Source: Candidatus Nitrospira nitrosa | GTDB taxonomy: Bacteria; Nitrospirota; Nitrospiria; Nitrospirales; Nitrospiraceae | Assembly: GCF_001458735.1 (NCBI RefSeq) | Contig: NZ_CZQA01000012.1 | Location: 124,001-188,000, forward strand | DNA length: 64,000 nt | Direction of reading: 5' to 3' | In this document: positions 61,778-64,000 of the stretch, one piece after another | Layout: the number at the start of each line of letters is the position of its first letter | Numbering within the stretch: the first letter of the stretch is position 1 | Made by a program: the position numbers and the translations under genes | Notes under the pieces: model-generated | The model's database searches: none | Told to the model about the DNA's origin: nothing | The model's input: the letters and a program-made list of their open reading frames with translations, nothing else

Positions 61778-62872
61778 ATGGAACGATTATCTGGAAACCA
61801 GGTGCGGCAGGTATCGGAATTTCTATTGGATCTCTACCAACTGCGTACGCACGAGGAATTCACTAGTCATGTGATCGCAGCCCTGCCGAAAATCACGGAC
61901 GGAGAATTCACGTCGTACAATGAGATCAATCATCGTCATGGCCTCGGGACATTCCAGACCGATGTTCCTGGCTTTCTGAAGGAGCCAGAACACTTCGGGC
62001 AGGTACTCGCCAAAGAAGCGGAACATCATCCAATTTTGAAATATTTTCAAAAGACTCGAGATGGATCCGCAGTCACCCTTTCAGACTTTGTGGCGGACCG
62101 CGAGTTTCGAGAGACCGTATTGTCGCAGGAATTTTATCAACCACTTCAAATTCCCCGCATCATCGGCCTTGCGCTCCGGATAGGCTCATCGCACAGCGTC
62201 ACCCTCGCACGACATAAGAACGGCCGTGAGTTTGGTGAGCATACGAGAACAACACTGAATGCGATTCGTCCCCATCTCCGACAGGCTTTGGAGAACGCGT
62301 TGGCGGTCACACAGATGCAGCATCAGCTGGCAGTCATGAATCAAGCAGTGGTAGAAGGAGAGCAGGCGCTTATTTCAGTCACCAACGAAGGAAGGATTCG
62401 GTTTATCACCCCATCCGCACAACGATTGCTGAAGCAGTACGACCTTCATACGCGGCCCGAGTCGGATCGGCTTTCCACCCGCCTCAGAGATTGGCTGACT
62501 GACTCTGAACGACAACTGAACCGATCAGACGATGTCATACCAGAACTCCGGCCCTTGCTGGTCCAAGGAGAATTAGGTTGTTTGACCATCCGGCTGATCG
62601 TGAAGGACTCACATTATCTCCTGATGCTCGAAGAGGGTCAGGCTGCGCCTGCGGCAAAAGTTTTTGAAGCTTTTGGGTTGAGCACGCGGGAGTCAGAAAT
62701 CTTGAGCTGGGTCTCGCAAGGCAAAACGAATTCCAAGATCGGTATGATCTTGGGCATCAGCCGCCGCACGGTTCAGAAGCATCTGGAGCGGATCTATATC
62801 AAATTGGGAGTGGAAAACCGCACTGCCGCCGCGATGGTCGCAAGCACCACACAATCCACTGACAGGTCATGA
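61778..62872 (+). CDS. LuxR-family transcriptional regulator
   Basis: A 364-residue protein. The N-terminal 220 residues form a sensor-like region with no clear motif; a PAS/GAF-type part near residue 195 reads ALISVTNEGRIRFITPSAQ. The C-terminal LuxR helix-turn-helix is clear: LSTRESEILSWVSQGKTNS, IGMILGISRRTVQKHLERIY and KLGVENRTAAAM. It is not adjacent to a histidine kinase, so it probably binds a small ligand rather than being a response regulator. GGGAG lies seven bases before the ATG. Confidence 0.88.
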   Translation: MERLSGNQVRQVSEFLLDLYQLRTHEEFTSHVIAALPKITDGEFTSYNEINHRHGLGTFQTDVPGFLKEPEHFGQVLAKEAEHHPILKYFQKTRDGSAVTLSDFVADREFRETVLSQEFYQPLQIPRIIGLALRIGSSHSVTLARHKNGREFGEHTRTTLNAIRPHLRQALENALAVTQMQHQLAVMNQAVVEGEQALISVTNEGRIRFITPSAQRLLKQYDLHTRPESDRLSTRLRDWLTDSERQLNRSDDVIPELRPLLVQGELGCLTIRLIVKDSHYLLMLEEGQAAPAAKVFEAFGLSTRESEILSWVSQGKTNSKIGMILGISRRTVQKHLERIYIKLGVENRTAAAMVASTTQSTDRS

Positions 62873-62936
62873 GCAAAAATGACCTCGACATGCGACAATG
62901 GGGGCTAGCCTGACTCTTGAGTTACGAAGCCATGCA

Positions 62937-63254
62937 CTATGCAGCTCGGTGGGTTTTTGGTCCTGGCTCTAAGAAAATCTCCAGTCGACCACCGCAGGCA
63001 CGGACAATCTTTTGCAGCGTGCGAAGCTCATAGCGATCGTATTCCGCATTTTCGTAGCGGCTGATCGCTGACGCTGTGGTGCCGGTACGTTTCGCCACTT
63101 GCGCTTGGGTCAATCCTGCCTCCAGACGCAATCGAGCAAGCTGCTCGCCGATAGCCAGCTTTTGCAGCTCTTCTTCAAATCCTTTGCGGAATTTTGAGCT
63201 CGCGAGCTTCCTATCCAACCAGCTCTTGTCCATTCCCACAGCTTTAGTCTTCAT
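62937..63254 (-). CDS. HigA-like XRE antitoxin
   Basis: A 105-residue helix-turn-helix protein: QLARLRLEAGLTQAQVAKRT, GTTASAISRYEN (HTH_3 domain), followed by LQKIVRACGGRLEIFLEPG. The ATG at 63254 has GGGGAGAG upstream and lies inside the toxin gene (11-bp overlap). It should bind the toxin and the promoter. Confidence 0.85.
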   Translation of the reverse strand: MKTKAVGMDKSWLDRKLASSKFRKGFEEELQKLAIGEQLARLRLEAGLTQAQVAKRTGTTASAISRYENAEYDRYELRTLQKIVRACGGRLEIFLEPGPKTHRAA

Positions 63255-63645
63255 ATCGAACTCTCCCCTCAAAGTCCTTCTTACACGCTTCTGCTCGATC
63301 AATTTCTCGTTTTGGTGTTTTGTCGCCGGCTTTCCTGAATCCATGCGTCAAAATCAACCGACGACCCACGAAAAAGAAGCACAGGATGCGATCAGCCTCA
63401 ACTTTAAATTCAAAAAGCTGATCAGTCCCGGTCAAATGTTTAAACTTACGTTCATTCCAGATCTTTCCAGTGTCTCCCATGCGCACAAACAGAGCCGCGA
63501 ACTTCTGCTGGGCTGCATCCGAAAGCTGCTCGAGCCAGTCTTCTGCTGGTACGGTGCCATTGGAGGCAACGTAAAACTCAATTCTGAGGACCGTGCCGTC
63601 ATAGACCAACCGGGTTAGTGGTGACTTACTTGAGGGATGTGCCAT
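63244..63645 (-). CDS. RelE/HigB-like toxin (Gp49 type)
   Basis: A 133-residue toxin of the phage-derived Gp49-like/HigB family (PF05973). Features are RIEFYVASNGTVPAEDWLEQ, KFKHLTGTDQLFEFKVEADR, LILTHGFRKAGDKTPKREID and RAEACKKDFEGR. The toxin is upstream of the antitoxin, as in HigBA pairs. It probably cleaves mRNA on the ribosome. Confidence 0.85.
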   Translation of the reverse strand: MAHPSSKSPLTRLVYDGTVLRIEFYVASNGTVPAEDWLEQLSDAAQQKFAALFVRMGDTGKIWNERKFKHLTGTDQLFEFKVEADRILCFFFVGRRLILTHGFRKAGDKTPKREIDRAEACKKDFEGRVRYED

Positions 63646-63663
63646 TCGCTCTCTTTTCAGAAC

Positions 63664-63694
63664 ATAGCATATACGCTATTAATCAAACAAGCAA
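63664..63694 (-). promoter_or_regulatory. Promoter and operator of the HigBA-like pair
   Basis: On the minus strand TTGCTT (63694-63689) and TATGCT (63671-63666) are 17 bp apart. The -10 box lies within the inverted repeat ATAGC-atatac-GCTAT (63664-63679), so antitoxin binding there would block RNA polymerase. Confidence 0.5.
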
Positions 63695-63764
63695 AAGAGT
63701 CGGTGCGGAGGCTCAACGACGCAGGAGGGAATATTTTCCAGGCTAGATGAATGCTCAGCTACAA

Positions 63765-64000
63765 TTATGCGCCAGCTACCTGCTGCTCCGCGTGATAGGA
63801 GCTGCGGACCAACGGGCCTGATTCAATATGACTGAAGCCCATGGCAAGCCCTTCTTCCTTGAGGAGCGCAAACTCGGGTGGATCATAAAATTTGGCAACG
63901 GGCAGATGCTCTCTCGTCGGTTGGAGATATTGGCCGATCGTCATGATGTCGCAATCCACGGCTCGAAGATTGCACATCACCTCACGGGCTTCATCGAGTG
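63765..64000 (-). CDS. lipA: Lipoyl synthase, C-terminal part
   Basis: The final 78 or so residues of LipA, running off the right edge: EAREVM, then [33 protein letters not shown] and [18 protein letters not shown]. The last segment contains the conserved RSSY Ser that ligates the auxiliary cluster. LipA inserts two sulfurs into octanoyl groups bound to carrier proteins. The N-terminal cluster motifs lie outside the window. Confidence 0.93.
   Translation of the reverse strand, partial: LDEAREVMCNLRAVDCDIMTIGQYLQPTREHLPVAKFYDPPEFALLKEEGLAMGFSHIESGPLVRSSYHAEQQVAGA

Noticed and set aside
1-64000. CRISPR arrays and tRNA or rRNA genes
   Set aside because: No regularly spaced short direct repeats and no cloverleaf or T-arm signature was seen in reading the window, though a covariance search was not possible.

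Overview
The window reads like the chromosome of a Nitrospira-type bacterium (phylum Nitrospirota). This is inferred from the gene families and neighbourhoods, such as glyQ-glyS-ppdK, a single-chain transketolase, acs, RtcB-archease and many YfiR/TonB-receptor genes; there is no rRNA or other marker gene to prove it. Most genes are ordinary housekeeping or signalling genes in compact operons. They are interrupted by four insertion sequences, the remnant of a fifth, several toxin-antitoxin pairs and a number of decayed genes. No tRNA, rRNA or CRISPR array was seen.

Layout. 1-1.6 kb: minus-strand outer-membrane lipoproteins (one cut by the window edge, an LpoB-like and an LPP20-like protein). 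1.7-5.2 kb: a small protein, a secreted caspase-fold protein that lacks its catalytic Cys, acetyl-CoA synthetase and a small membrane protein. 5.0-6.8 kb: a Phd/RelE pair sitting between two copies of a 128-bp repeat, then a HepT/MntA pair. 7.3-11.3 kb: accessory DNA with a zinc-ribbon miniprotein, an IS30 element, an IS110/IS1111 element with a long structured 3' non-coding region (candidate bridge/seek RNA), and a HEAT-repeat gene broken by an in-frame stop next to an attC-like palindrome.

11.4-23.3 kb: a long minus-strand gene run glyQ-glyS-membrane protein-ppdK-ribD-hydrolase-secreted protein-MFS-miniprotein-ribE. Many of its junctions are 4-nt ATGA overlaps, which suggests translational coupling. 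23.5-30.9 kb: an Rrf2 regulator with a TauE/SafE exporter, transketolase, a c-type cytochrome, a cupin, a coiled-coil secreted protein, and an HDOD protein coupled to SthA transhydrogenase.

31.2-45.8 kb is the most distinctive block. It holds three paralogous TonB-dependent receptors, two periplasmic YfiR-like proteins that overlap the receptor genes, and a CHASE8-type hybrid histidine kinase with two receivers and an Hpt domain. Convergent to these lie a REC-PAS-GGDEF-EAL protein and a PilZ protein, and an IS30 element sits at the 5' end of the GGDEF-EAL gene. The block looks like an outer-membrane-to-c-di-GMP signalling locus in which a YfiR-like repressor faces a kinase instead of the YfiN cyclase.

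46.2-55.2 kb: RtcB RNA ligase with archease, an M24 peptidase, a palindromic repeat, an AsmA-like protein, phosphoglucomutase and a small membrane protein. 55.3-64 kb: a methyltransferase, a decayed HEPN/nucleotidyltransferase pair, a DUF1353 lipoprotein, a Calx-beta-type lipoprotein gene split by an IS481 element, a LuxR regulator, a HigBA-like pair and the 3' end of lipA.
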